Assembly (NCBI GenBank): GCA_039821125.1 | Contig: JBCBOR010000012.1 | Coordinates: forward strand, 1-64,000 | Direction: 5' to 3' | DNA length: 64,000 bases | From: Thermohalobaculum sp039821125 | GTDB taxonomy: Bacteria > Pseudomonadota > Alphaproteobacteria > Rhodobacterales > Rhodobacteraceae | Shown here: in pieces, positions 24,828-33,507 of the stretch | How the letters are laid out: each line of letters opens with the position of its first letter | How positions within the stretch are numbered: position 1 is the first letter of the stretch | Position numbers and translations under genes: made by a program | The notes under the pieces: model-generated | Databases searched by the model: none | Seen by the model: only the letters and a program-made list of their open reading frames with translations | Told to the model about the DNA's origin: nothing

Positions 24828-27800
24828 ATGGCATTCTCACGCAGCTCGACCACAGCATCTCAGGCCGCGACCCGCCGTACCGTTGCGGGCGGCTGCACCT
24901 GGGTGATGGGCGTTTGTCTGCGGGTTGTGATCTCCACGGCGACAATCGTCTTGATCGCGGTCGGTGTGCTGGTCCTGAGGCTCAACCAGGGCCCGATTGA
25001 AGTGCCGATGCTGGGTCATCTGACGGCAGAACAGGTCAACGCAGCCAGCGACACGTCGCGGATCAGCGTCGGCAACACGGTGCTGATGCTGGGCGATGGC
25101 GATGCACCGACCGGGGTCCAGTTCCAGGATGTCCGGGTCGAGACAATCGACGGCGAGCCGCTGTTCGCAATCCCGCGCATGAACACGCGGCTGAACACAG
25201 GCGATCTTCTGCGTGGGCTGGTGCGGCCTGAAAAGGTGCGCCTGGTCGCGCCCGAGGCACAGTTCTTCCGAACGGCAGATGGCCGGTTCCGCTTTGGCAT
25301 CGGCATGGGCGACGGGATCGCGCTTGGCGATGAGACACCTCAGCCTGAGACAGACAACTCCGGGGCCGACGTCAACGGGGCCGATGTCAATGGCGCCGGT
25401 GCGACGCAGGCCGGGCTGAACGCGATGGCGGTCATCATCGACGGCTTTTTCGGGCGCTCGGCCGCTGTGCCAGAGCTCCAGCGGTTGGAGCATATCGAGA
25501 TCCACGGAGCCAATCTCAGCTACGAAGACCGCATGACCGGGATCGCGTGGCGCACCAATGACGCGGATTTCGAGATCTTCCGGACCAATGAGGGCCTGCA
25601 CGCCGATCTGAAAGTCGCGGTGATCGAGCAGGGCGTGCCCGGCGCGGCGATCCGCTTGCGCGCGCAGCACACGTTCGACGATGGAGCGACGCAGTTCGAT
25701 GCCGCGTTCGGTGGGCTCAGCGCGCGCCAGATTTCTCGCCAAGTGCCGCAACTGGACTGGCTCGCTGCGATCTCGGGCGATGTCGAGGGCCGGGCGGCAG
25801 TCATGATCGCGGCCGATGGCACGGTTGAGACGCTGGCAGGCGAGATCATCGCCGAGAACGGCAGGGTCGCGAACCTTGGCGATGGCTCTCAGTTCGATGT
25901 TGCACGGCTGGTGTTCCGGGCGGATCCCAAGGCCGGACGGCTCCATATCGACGAGTTCCAGGTCCTCGCCAGCGGGCTGGATGCCGACCTGACCGGGTTC
26001 GCCGACTATCGCACGGGCGCGGACAATGCGCCGGTGATGCTGTCCTCGCAGCTCGACATTCAGCGCCTGCACATGCGCCTGCCGGAGGTTTTCAGCGAGC
26101 CGCAGTTCTTCGATGGCGGCCAGATCACCTCGCGCTGGCATATCGCCGAGCAGAAGGTCGAGGTTGCCGGTGCCCGGCTCAGCCGCGGGGATCTGTCGCT
26201 TCAGGTCGATGGGCGGCTAGTCTTCGACGAGGACCATCTTGTCACAGATCTGCGGGCCTCGGCGGCCAATGCGCGGATCGGTGATCTGGTGGCGCTCTGG
26301 CCCATCGCGGCGGCGGTGAATGCGCGCAGCTGGATCGCCGAGAACATCGTCGATGCCCGGATCGACAACATGGCGGCACAGATGCGGATCGGCGCGGGCG
26401 AGCCGCAGCTGGCACTGGATTTCCAGTACTCCGATCTGACCGCGCGGTATCTCGGCAACATGTCGCCGATCGAAGGCGCGGTCGGGCGTGGTCATCTCAG
26501 CTATCACGACCTCTATCTCGAGATGGATGAGGGTCATGTGTCTCCAGGTGGAGGCAGCCGGATCGAGCTTGGCGGCTCGCGTGTCGCGATCACCGAACTT
26601 TGGGGCGAGGTGACGCCCGCCGACATCGAGGTGGTGGCTCGCGGCGCGACCGCGTCGGTGTTGCGGCTGATCGACGAGCCTCCTCTGGGCCTGGTGAAAA
26701 AGCTGGGCTTGGATGCACGCTCGGTCGGTGGGTCGGCGGAGGTGCGCACACGGCTGCAATTCCCGCTGATCGCCGATCTGAAGATCGAGGAAATCGGCGT
26801 CGATGCCCGCGCCGCGCTGGCCGCGGTGGCACTGCCGCTGAAGCTCGGCGATGGCGAGGTGGCGCAGGTCCGTGCCGATGCCCTTGATCTGAGGGCCGAT
26901 GTGACGGGCATGATCCTGAGCGGGGCAACGCGGGTCGATGGCGTTCCGCTCGAGGTCACATGGACCGAGGATTACGGCCTGACGCCCAGCCGCCGGGACA
27001 TCGAACTGTCGGGGCGCCTGACGCCCGAGCTTCTGGCCCGATTCGGAGCGACCGACCTGCCGTTCCAGGGCACGGCGCCCTTCGATCTCGACGTGCGCCA
27101 GATCGGCGGTGGCGCCATGGCTTTCGTTCTGGAGGCTGATCTTGACCCCGCAGAGGTGGCGCTGGAGCCGCTCGGCTGGACAAAAGCGCCCGGTGAGCGG
27201 GCAGATCTGAAGATCGAGGGCACGTTTGGCGATCGCATAAGGCTGTCCGATCTCGCGTTCGGATCGCGTGATCTGACAGTCGAGGGGGCGCTGGATCTCA
27301 CCGAAGCAGGCGATCTGATTTCAGCCAGTCTCAGCCGGGTCGAAATTGGTTCCTGGGCCGATGTCTCGGCCGAGATCGAGCCCGGGGATGGCGGTGCCCT
27401 GGATGTGAAACTGTCAGGAGCATTGCTCGATGTCTCCGACCGGCTGGACAGCGACGATGATGCGGCGGCATCGGAAGACGAGACCCCATCACGTGCGGTC
27501 AACGTCGCCATGAATCTTGACCAGGTGCGCGTCAGCGAGGCGATCGTGCTGGCCAACGCAACGGGGCGTCTGGTGCAGACCGCAACGGGAGCGATAACCG
27601 GCACGCTGACGGCAAATCTCGGGGGACGCGCGCCGGTCTGGATCGCCTTTGAAGACATCCCGGGCGAGAACGGGACGCTGTCGATCACCGGCGAGGACGC
27701 GGGGGCCGTGCTGCAGGCTGCCGATCTCTATCACGGCGCTCAGGGCGGGCGGCTCGTGCTGGATGCAACCCTGCATGAGGGCAAGGCGCCCTCTGTCACC

Positions 27801-28304
27801 GGGCGTGTCCGGCTCGAGGATGTCATCGTGCGGTCCTCTGCCACGTTCCGCGATGTTCTGCGCGAGGGCGGCCTCGACGATGCCGAGGACGAGGTCACGA
27901 GCGACGGTCTGGCCTTCCGCAAGGTGTGGATCCCGTTCTCCTACGACAACGATGTGATCACGCTGACCGACGCGATTGCGACCAGTTCAGCGCTGGGGCT
28001 GAAGGTGAACGGCACGGTGGACGAGGGCGACGGGGCGCTCGACCTCTACGGGGTGATCTCGCCTGCCTATGGCCTGACCGGGGTGCTGGACGAGATACCG
28101 GTGCTGGGCACCATCCTGTCGGGCGGCGAAGGCGAGGGCATCCTGGCCATGACCTTCTCGGTCTCGGGCCCCATGCGCGATCCGAGTTTCGCCGTGAACC
28201 CGCTGTCGATCCTGACGCCGGGGATCCTGCGCAACGTGTTCGAGGGCAGGGGGCGCCCGGTCTCGGACGGGTTCGAGGAGCGTATCAACCGCGAGGGTCG
28301 GTGA
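24828..28304 (+). CDS. AsmA-like (YhdP/DUF3971-type) envelope protein
   Basis: About 1158 residues: a short basic N-terminus, one membrane helix (about residues 28-50), then a very long periplasmic beta-rich region with repeated amphipathic strands, as in the AsmA/YhdP/TamB group of bridge-like lipid-transfer proteins. The C-terminal block (LRLKDVIV-type strand RVRLEDVIVRSSATFRDVL to VLDEIPVLGTILSGGEGEG) is the conserved AsmA-like end domain with its SVSGPMRDPSFAVNPLSILTP motif. A role in phospholipid transport to the outer membrane is the family expectation. It overlaps the convergent gluQ by 20 bases. Confidence 0.85.
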   Translation: MAFSRSSTTASQAATRRTVAGGCTWVMGVCLRVVISTATIVLIAVGVLVLRLNQGPIEVPMLGHLTAEQVNAASDTSRISVGNTVLMLGDGDAPTGVQFQDVRVETIDGEPLFAIPRMNTRLNTGDLLRGLVRPEKVRLVAPEAQFFRTADGRFRFGIGMGDGIALGDETPQPETDNSGADVNGADVNGAGATQAGLNAMAVIIDGFFGRSAAVPELQRLEHIEIHGANLSYEDRMTGIAWRTNDADFEIFRTNEGLHADLKVAVIEQGVPGAAIRLRAQHTFDDGATQFDAAFGGLSARQISRQVPQLDWLAAISGDVEGRAAVMIAADGTVETLAGEIIAENGRVANLGDGSQFDVARLVFRADPKAGRLHIDEFQVLASGLDADLTGFADYRTGADNAPVMLSSQLDIQRLHMRLPEVFSEPQFFDGGQITSRWHIAEQKVEVAGARLSRGDLSLQVDGRLVFDEDHLVTDLRASAANARIGDLVALWPIAAAVNARSWIAENIVDARIDNMAAQMRIGAGEPQLALDFQYSDLTARYLGNMSPIEGAVGRGHLSYHDLYLEMDEGHVSPGGGSRIELGGSRVAITELWGEVTPADIEVVARGATASVLRLIDEPPLGLVKKLGLDARSVGGSAEVRTRLQFPLIADLKIEEIGVDARAALAAVALPLKLGDGEVAQVRADALDLRADVTGMILSGATRVDGVPLEVTWTEDYGLTPSRRDIELSGRLTPELLARFGATDLPFQGTAPFDLDVRQIGGGAMAFVLEADLDPAEVALEPLGWTKAPGERADLKIEGTFGDRIRLSDLAFGSRDLTVEGALDLTEAGDLISASLSRVEIGSWADVSAEIEPGDGGALDVKLSGALLDVSDRLDSDDDAAASEDETPSRAVNVAMNLDQVRVSEAIVLANATGRLVQTATGAITGTLTANLGGRAPVWIAFEDIPGENGTLSITGEDAGAVLQAADLYHGAQGGRLVLDATLHEGKAPSVTGRVRLEDVIVRSSATFRDVLREGGLDDAEDEVTSDGLAFRKVWIPFSYDNDVITLTDAIATSSALGLKVNGTVDEGDGALDLYGVISPAYGLTGVLDEIPVLGTILSGGEGEGILAMTFSVSGPMRDPSFAVNPLSILTPGILRNVFEGRGRPVSDGFEERINREGR

Positions 28305-29148
28305 TCCCTGCCAGGGCGAGCACGTCATCAGGTGACAGGCCTGCCGCGCGATAGGCCGCTATGGTGCGCGCATCGTCGCGTTTGGCAAGCCGTCGCCCGG
28401 TGTTATCCGTGATCAGGCGATGGTGATTGTAGACTGGGACCGGCAGGTCGAGCAGCGCCTGCAGAAGGCGGTGAATCGGCGTCATCGGGAAGAGATCGTG
28501 GCCGCGGGTGATCCGCGTCACGCCCTGATAGGCATCGTCCACCACAACCGCCAGATGATAGGCCGCAGCGCCGTCGCGGCGGGAGAGGACGATGTCGCCC
28601 GCGCGGGAGGCGAGCCACGCGGCAGACAGCGCTTGCCGCCCCGTCTGGCCCTCGGGACCCGAGCCGATGTCATCAAATGCCAGCTGGTCGACGGTTGCCG
28701 CGCCGCCGATGTGATCGAAGGCCTTTGCCAGGTCGAGACGGATCGCGGTCCCGGGCACCGCTGCAAGGCCGCGGGCGCGGCAGGTGCCGGGATAGACCGG
28801 GCCATCGATGCCATGCGGGGCGCGTGCGGCATCGGCAATGTCCCGGCGGGTACAGGTGCAGCCATAGGTCAGGCCGAGCGAGGACAGCCGATCCAGCGCT
28901 TCGGTGTAGGCAGACGTCCGGGTGCTCTGATGCAGGATCTCACCGTCCCAGTCGATCCCGAGCCAGTGCAGATCCGTCTCTATCGCATCACGGAATTCCG
29001 GTCGGACGCGACTTTGATCGAGATCTTCGAGCCGGAGCAGAAACCGCCCGCCATCACGGCGTGCAGCCTGCCATCCGCACCAGGCGGAATAGGCGTGGCC
29101 AAGATGCAAGAGCCCGGTCGGGCTTGGAGCGAACCGGTCGGTGATCAT
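28285..29148 (-). CDS. gluQ: glutamyl-Q tRNA(Asp) synthetase
   Basis: Truncated GluRS paralogue (287 residues, no anticodon-binding domain) that attaches glutamate to queuosine in tRNA-Asp. The HIGH-like motif is FAPSPTGLLHLGHAYSA, the KMSKS-like motif is RRLAKRDDA, and GCTCTRR with YPGTCR supplies the zinc-site Cys residues of this family. It depends on queuosine made with Tgt, which is also encoded in this window at 33.9 kb. The start at 29148 was chosen over 29184 on family alignment. Confidence 0.93.
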   Translation of the reverse strand: MITDRFAPSPTGLLHLGHAYSAWCGWQAARRDGGRFLLRLEDLDQSRVRPEFRDAIETDLHWLGIDWDGEILHQSTRTSAYTEALDRLSSLGLTYGCTCTRRDIADAARAPHGIDGPVYPGTCRARGLAAVPGTAIRLDLAKAFDHIGGAATVDQLAFDDIGSGPEGQTGRQALSAAWLASRAGDIVLSRRDGAAAYHLAVVVDDAYQGVTRITRGHDLFPMTPIHRLLQALLDLPVPVYNHHRLITDNTGRRLAKRDDARTIAAYRAAGLSPDDVLALAGITDPRG

Positions 29149-29272
29149 GGGCTGTTGATCCCCGGCATGACCGCGAGATGTCAATCATGTGTCCGGCTTG
29201 CGCCGCATTTTTGTTGCACTGCACAATGAAATCGGTGTAGTTAGATGCGAGCGCAGAAAAGAGGCTGTACAC

Positions 29273-30058
29273 ATGGCATCCCAAAACGACTTCTCCTTCG
29301 AGACGTGGAACGCTCCGGCGACGGAGGCCTTCCGCTTCTGGATCAGCTTTTTCCCGACCGCTCCGCTGTTTGGCGTCGAGTGGCGCTATGCGGACATGAT
29401 GGGCGGATTCGAGGCCCCGGTGGCCCCGAAACCGGCGCCGGCCAAGGCGCCTGCGAAACCGAAAGCCGCCGCGAAGACCGCCAAGCCAGACGTTGCCGCA
29501 CAGAAGCCTGCCACCAATGGTGAAGCGCCGAAGGCGAAAACGGCCCCCAAGACAGCGGTCAAGGCCGAGGCTGTGACGCCTGAGGCTCCAGCGGCCAAGG
29601 CTTCGAAAGCCGAGACAGCGCCAGCCAAGCCTGCTGTTATCGAGAAGGCCCCTGCAAAAGCGCCGGAGGCGGCTCCGGTGAGCAAAACGGCCGAACCGGT
29701 CGCTGAGGTGAAGGCCACGCCCGCGAAAGCCGCGCCTGCAAAAGCCGCGCCTGCAAAGGTCGAAGAGAAACCTGTCGCTGCGAAGGTTGCCGAGAAACAG
29801 GCACCTGCGAAAGCCGCAGAGAAGCCAGAGCCTGCCAAAGCTGTCGATCCCAGCACGGCGCCGGATGACCTGAAGATGATCAAAGGCGTTGGCCCGGGTC
29901 TCGAGAAACAACTCAACGGGCTCGGGATCTACCAGTTCGCGCAAATTGCGAAGATGTCTGAGAAAGACCTGCAATCGGTCGACGACCGCCTGACTTCGTT
30001 CAAGGGCCGGTGCTTCCGGGACGACTGGGTCGGGCAGGCGAAAACGCTGCTTGGCTGA
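29273..30058 (+). CDS. Pro/Ala/Lys-rich protein with C-terminal helix-hairpin-helix domain
   Basis: 261 residues in three parts. The N-terminal 40 residues (FSFETWNAPATEAFRFWISF...) are aromatic-rich and not recognised. Residues about 48-195 are a disordered, highly repetitive Ala/Pro/Lys linker resembling histone H1 tails. The last 65 residues, from DDLKMIKGVGPGLEKQL to FRDDWVGQAKTLL, form the HhH-like domain that in alphaproteobacteria is also fused to NuoE and to ribosomal protein L21. The GVGP hairpin is typical of DNA/RNA-backbone contact or protein docking. The ATG at 29273 follows AGAGG. Function unknown. Confidence 0.8.
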   Translation: MASQNDFSFETWNAPATEAFRFWISFFPTAPLFGVEWRYADMMGGFEAPVAPKPAPAKAPAKPKAAAKTAKPDVAAQKPATNGEAPKAKTAPKTAVKAEAVTPEAPAAKASKAETAPAKPAVIEKAPAKAPEAAPVSKTAEPVAEVKATPAKAAPAKAAPAKVEEKPVAAKVAEKQAPAKAAEKPEPAKAVDPSTAPDDLKMIKGVGPGLEKQLNGLGIYQFAQIAKMSEKDLQSVDDRLTSFKGRCFRDDWVGQAKTLLG

Positions 30059-30080
30059 ACCCGCTGCGTGTGGCGGGCGT

Positions 30081-30827
30081 CTAGCCCGCCGCCGCGATGA
30101 TGCCGAGGAAATCCTCGGCCTTCAGACTGGCGCCGCCGACCAGTCCGCCATCCACATCGGCGATGGCGAAGATCTCGGCGGCATTACCCGGCTTCACCGA
30201 CCCCCCGTAGAGCAGGCGTATACCTGCGCCCGCATCCGCGCCTAAGCGTTCGATGAGATCGGCACGCATGGCCGCGTGAACCTCGGCAATCTGATCGAGC
30301 GTCGGGGTGCGCCCGGTGCCGATGGCCCAGACCGGTTCGTAGGCGACAACGGTGGTTTCGGGGGCCGCGCCATCAGGCACCGAGGCCGCGAGTTGCTCGG
30401 AAATCACCGAGAGGGTCTTGCCGCTGTCGCGCTCGGCTTCGGTCTCGCCAACGCAGATGATCGCGGTGGCGCCCGCGGCATGGGCCGCCTCGGACTTGGC
30501 GCGGACAAGATCGGAGGTCTCGCCATGATCGGCGCGGCGCTCGGAGTGCCCGGTGATGATATGCGTGGCGCCGGCATCGGCGAGCATTGAGGCCGAAAGA
30601 TCGCCGGTATGGGCGCCGCTCGCGGCCGTGTGGCAATCCTGCGCGCCAATGGCGACCGGCGTGCCCGCGGCACGGACAGCGAATGCGGAGATCAGGGTCG
30701 CGGGCGGACAGATCAGCACGTCGCATCCCGGTGCCGCCGCGCCCGCGATCAAGGCGTCGAGTTCCGAGATCGAGGCCGCGAGGCCGTTCATCTTCCAGTT
30801 TCCTGCAGCGAGTTTGCGGTTCGGCAT
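30081..30827 (-). CDS. tpiA: triosephosphate isomerase
   Basis: Interconverts DHAP and glyceraldehyde-3-phosphate. 248 residues from MPNRKLAAGNWKMNG, with catalytic Lys in NWKMNG, catalytic His in GHSERR, catalytic Glu in AYEPVWAIGTG and the phosphate-binding YGGSVKPGN and GLVGGASL loops. The longer upstream frame to 30902 is not supported. It is convergent with the HhH protein gene and follows a small membrane protein gene by 10 bases. Confidence 0.97.
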   Translation of the reverse strand: MPNRKLAAGNWKMNGLAASISELDALIAGAAAPGCDVLICPPATLISAFAVRAAGTPVAIGAQDCHTAASGAHTGDLSASMLADAGATHIITGHSERRADHGETSDLVRAKSEAAHAAGATAIICVGETEAERDSGKTLSVISEQLAASVPDGAAPETTVVAYEPVWAIGTGRTPTLDQIAEVHAAMRADLIERLGADAGAGIRLLYGGSVKPGNAAEIFAIADVDGGLVGGASLKAEDFLGIIAAAG

Positions 30828-30837
30828 GGGATCCCCC

Positions 30838-31221
30838 CTAGAGGCCGGCGGGGTTGCCCGGCGGCATGGTCGTCCAGACCGTGATGGCCGCCACGAGACC
30901 AATGATCAAGATCAGAGCGAGGATGACAGCGAAGATTTCCGCCCGGACGTGCCGGGTCCTGAAGACGATGTCGCAATCGGTATCGGGCGTCACATGGACG
31001 ATGTAGTCGGCATCGCCAAATGCCTTGCGGAAGCGGTTGTCAGGCGCCAGCGGATGTGTCTCGCGCTTCCAGGCGAACCAATGCCAGCGGTCGATTTCGA
31101 CGGTGCCGGAGATCTTGCCTTGTGCTTCCGTTGAAAACTCCACGGGGCCGGGGATCGAGCTTGAGAAGATCCGCAGGACCCGGGTGCGCGCACCTGCCTT
31201 GAGAGCGATCCGGCGGGTCAT
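30838..31221 (-). CDS. hypothetical protein with C-terminal membrane helix
   Basis: 127 residues. A soluble N-terminal part with beta-rich stretches (GKISGTVEIDRWHWFAWKRET, DADYIVHVTPDTDCDIVF) ends in one membrane helix (about residues 94-116). No family recognised. It ends 10 bases before tpiA and starts one base from the stop of the TfoX-domain gene, so the genes run as one unit. Confidence 0.72.
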   Translation of the reverse strand: MTRRIALKAGARTRVLRIFSSSIPGPVEFSTEAQGKISGTVEIDRWHWFAWKRETHPLAPDNRFRKAFGDADYIVHVTPDTDCDIVFRTRHVRAEIFAVILALILIIGLVAAITVWTTMPPGNPAGL

Positions 31222-31617
31222 TCAGGTCTTCGTCTTCGGTTTGGACTTGGCGCGGGCGGCCTTGCGGGCCTTGGCCGCGCGCTTCTCGGCGGCGGCATTT
31301 TCTGCCGGGACGAGGGAGCGGCGGGCCCATAGAGCGGCTTCCTCCCAGTCGTCCATGGCATCATCGGGCAAGCGCCAATAGGGCATTGCGATGGGTTTGG
31401 CCTTGCCGTCATAGACCCATTGCTCGCCGCCAGCCGCTTCGTAGTCCGGCCCGAGCGCGTCGTCACCGCGCATGAAGATGACCTCGTCAACCAGCAAGGC
31501 AAAGCACGCATCACCGACATAGACCCCTGCGCCGCCGAACATGCGTTTGATCTCGACCGGGCCGACGCCGGAGAAGAGGTCGCGCACGTGATCGCGGAAC
31601 TCGGGGGACAGGGCCAT
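31222..31617 (-). CDS. TfoX N-terminal domain protein
   Basis: 131 residues starting MALSPEFRDHVRDLFSGVG. IKRMFGGAGVYVGDACFALLVDEVIFMRGD is the TfoX/Sxy N-terminal domain, followed by a basic Ala/Lys-rich tail (residues 100-131). TfoX in gammaproteobacteria activates competence genes with CRP; stand-alone N-terminal domains in alphaproteobacteria have no assigned role. The C-terminal domain of full TfoX is missing. Confidence 0.85.
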   Translation of the reverse strand: MALSPEFRDHVRDLFSGVGPVEIKRMFGGAGVYVGDACFALLVDEVIFMRGDDALGPDYEAAGGEQWVYDGKAKPIAMPYWRLPDDAMDDWEEAALWARRSLVPAENAAAEKRAAKARKAARAKSKPKTKT

Positions 31618-31618
31618 G

Positions 31619-31984
31619 TCAGAGGCCGAGAAAGTCGTAAGCCGTCCAAAGGATGGCCCCTGCGACCAGCACCATCCCGCCGATCACGGCGGGGGACATC
31701 ACAGGGCGTTCAAGCGGCAGCAGCGTGATCGCCGTGTCCTGTTCTGGCACCACGGAGATCGCCGCAAGATCCGCGCCATCAATCAGGTTCTCGGGGGCCA
31801 AGGCCGCAGTCTCGGGCAGGGCGCCGCCACCCCGGCGTTCGATCTCGACACGACCCTCAGGCGCACCGTCCAGAACCGTGGCGCGAAAGCGGATCGCCGG
31901 GACGGGTTTGTCTGCGACGATCAAGCGCGTGCGTTCACCGGCACGCATCAGCTGGGTTCCCGGCGGACGCAGACGCCGGCGCAT
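31619..31984 (-). CDS. hypothetical protein with C-terminal membrane helix
   Basis: 121 residues from MRRRLRPPGTQLMRAGERTR, with a beta-rich middle (RTRLIVADKPVPAIRFRATVL, GRVEIERRGGG) and a C-terminal helix (VIGGMVLVAGAILWTAYDFL). Its ATG overlaps the erpA stop codon (TGATG), so translation is coupled; the longer upstream frame runs through erpA in another phase and is not real. It ends one base from the TfoX gene start. No family recognised. Confidence 0.65.
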   Translation of the reverse strand: MRRRLRPPGTQLMRAGERTRLIVADKPVPAIRFRATVLDGAPEGRVEIERRGGGALPETAALAPENLIDGADLAAISVVPEQDTAITLLPLERPVMSPAVIGGMVLVAGAILWTAYDFLGL

Positions 31985-32334
31985 CACATGCCGTCGAACT
32001 TGATCGACTCGCCGCAGCCACACGCCTCGCTGACATTGGGGTTGTTGAAGACGAACCCGGATTCCAGCAGCGAGGTCTGATAGTCGATCTCGGTCCCGAT
32101 CAGGAACATCTGCGCCATGGGTGCAATCATCACCCGCGCGCCTTCGCGCTCGACGACAGCATCGTGCTCGCCGATCTCGCTGGCGTGTTCCATGGTATAC
32201 TCCATGCCAGCGCACCCGCCCTTCTTCACCCCGATCCGCAGGCCTTTGACCTCGCCTGATGACATCAGATGGTTGATCCGCTTGACCGCGGCATCGGTCA
32301 TGGTGACCGGGTCTTTTCCAGGAATGCCGAACAT
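31984..32334 (-). CDS. erpA: A-type Fe-S cluster carrier (ErpA/SufA/IscA family)
   Basis: 116 residues; carries and delivers Fe-S clusters to apo-proteins. The three conserved Cys are C41 (KKGGCAGM) and C105/C107 (SEACGCGES). Whether it is the ErpA, SufA or IscA subtype is uncertain. It is downstream of sufT on the same strand with about 52 bases between, so it belongs to the Fe-S assembly set. GGAGG precedes the ATG. Confidence 0.9.
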   Translation of the reverse strand: MFGIPGKDPVTMTDAAVKRINHLMSSGEVKGLRIGVKKGGCAGMEYTMEHASEIGEHDAVVEREGARVMIAPMAQMFLIGTEIDYQTSLLESGFVFNNPNVSEACGCGESIKFDGM

Positions 32335-32343
32335 CAGCGCCTC

Positions 32344-32359
32344 CGTTTCACATGAAACA
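32344..32359. promoter_or_regulatory. parS-like palindrome in the erpA leader
   Basis: CGTTTCACATGAAACA matches the bacterial parS consensus TGTTTCACGTGAAACA at 14 of 16 positions, differing at the first base and at one central base. It lies between sufT and erpA, just upstream of the erpA ribosome site. It could be a weak ParB site or an unrelated operator for erpA (arms GTTTCA/TGAAAC). Confidence 0.3.
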
Positions 32360-32386
32360 CTAACACATTGTTAATATTGCAATTTC

Positions 32387-32752
32387 CTAAATGAAGCCAA
32401 GCTCCAGCCGGGCTTCATCGGACAGCATGTCGAGACCCCAGGGCGGCTCCCAGACCAGCTGCACATCCACCGTCTTTACGCCCGGCAAAGGCTCGACCGC
32501 GTCGGCAACCCAGCCCGGCATCTCGCCCGCAACAGGACAGCCCGGCGCGGTCAGCGACATGTCAATGTCGACCGCGTTCTCATCGCTGATCCGGATCGAG
32601 TAGATCAGACCGAGATCGTAGATGTTCACCGGGATCTCGGGATCATGCACTGACCGGCACGCCTCGACGATCTGAGGATACAGCGGATGATCCTCGCTCG
32701 ACGGTTTGATCAGCGGTTCGCCTTCGGTCGGCGTGTCGGTCTGGTCGTTCAT
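32387..32752 (-). CDS. sufT: SufT/MIP18 (DUF59) Fe-S assembly protein
   Basis: 121 residues. The DUF59 core CRSVHDPEIPVNIYDLGLIY and SLTAPGCPVAGEMPGW (with the family Cys) are clear, and the WEPPWGLDMLSDEARLELGF end is typical of SufT. SufT helps mature Fe-S proteins under high demand. It is followed by erpA. In many bacteria sufT closes the suf operon; the sufBCD genes are not in this window, so the pair may be detached or the end of a longer set located elsewhere. Confidence 0.92.
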   Translation of the reverse strand: MNDQTDTPTEGEPLIKPSSEDHPLYPQIVEACRSVHDPEIPVNIYDLGLIYSIRISDENAVDIDMSLTAPGCPVAGEMPGWVADAVEPLPGVKTVDVQLVWEPPWGLDMLSDEARLELGFI

Positions 32753-32840
32753 GGCGGTCGCCCCCGAGTGATCTCTTGCGCTTGATATAGTAGCATCGTG
32801 CCCCGAGATAAATGGTCAGGTTTTCAGCGGAGTGAATGAG

Positions 32841-33425
32841 ATGGGTCGAGCGCTTGCAGGATTGGCCTTTTTGGCGGCGTTGGCTGCCGCGGGACAGGCG
32901 CACGCCGACTTCGCGACAGACCTGGCCAAAGCGGCCGAGGACCGGGCGCGCCATGATGTGCGCTATGACCCCAGTTATGTCTCGATCGCCTATCCGATGG
33001 GGGACGTGCCGGCGAATACAGGTGTCTGCACCGATGTGGTGATCCGAGCGCTGCGCACGCTGGGCGTGGATCTGCAGGAACGCGTCCATCGCGACATGAA
33101 GGCCAATTTCCGAAAATATCCAAAGATCTGGGGGCTGAAACGGCCCGATCCGAACATCGACCATCGCCGGGTGCCAAATCTTGAGACCTACCTGACGCGC
33201 CGAGGGGCAAAGGTGGCGCTGAGTTCGGACCCGGCGGCGTTCAAGCCCGGCGATATCGTGACGTGGCGACTGCCCGGAAACCTGCCGCATATGGGGATCG
33301 TGACGACACAGACCGCCCCCAGCGGCAACCCGATGATCGCGCACAATATCGGGGCAGGTCCCGAGATCGAGGACATGCTGTTCTCCTACCCGATCACCGC
33401 GCATTTCCGTTGGGATGGTCGCTGA
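32841..33425 (+). CDS. DUF1287 family secreted protein
   Basis: 194 residues from the ATG at 32841 (GGAG eight bases upstream; GTG at 32832 is an alternative). A signal peptide (MGRALAGLAFLAALAAAGQAHA) is followed by GDVPANTGVCTDVVIRALR with a probable catalytic Cys, and NLPHMGIVT with a probable His, plus FKPGDIVTW. The layout is like a papain-type (NlpC/P60-related) hydrolase acting in the periplasm, but DUF1287 has no proven function. Confidence 0.85.
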   Translation: MGRALAGLAFLAALAAAGQAHADFATDLAKAAEDRARHDVRYDPSYVSIAYPMGDVPANTGVCTDVVIRALRTLGVDLQERVHRDMKANFRKYPKIWGLKRPDPNIDHRRVPNLETYLTRRGAKVALSSDPAAFKPGDIVTWRLPGNLPHMGIVTTQTAPSGNPMIAHNIGAGPEIEDMLFSYPITAHFRWDGR

Positions 33426-33507
33426 CAGTCATTGCTGGTGCGCGCCGTACTTTGTCCCGCGCCTGATCTGCGGTAAACTTGCGTGATTACGGTGCGTGGG
33501 GGCAATC

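Noticed and set aside
24837..26141. 434-residue minus-strand frame inside the AsmA-like gene
   Set aside because: Antisense shadow of a continuous AsmA-like protein.
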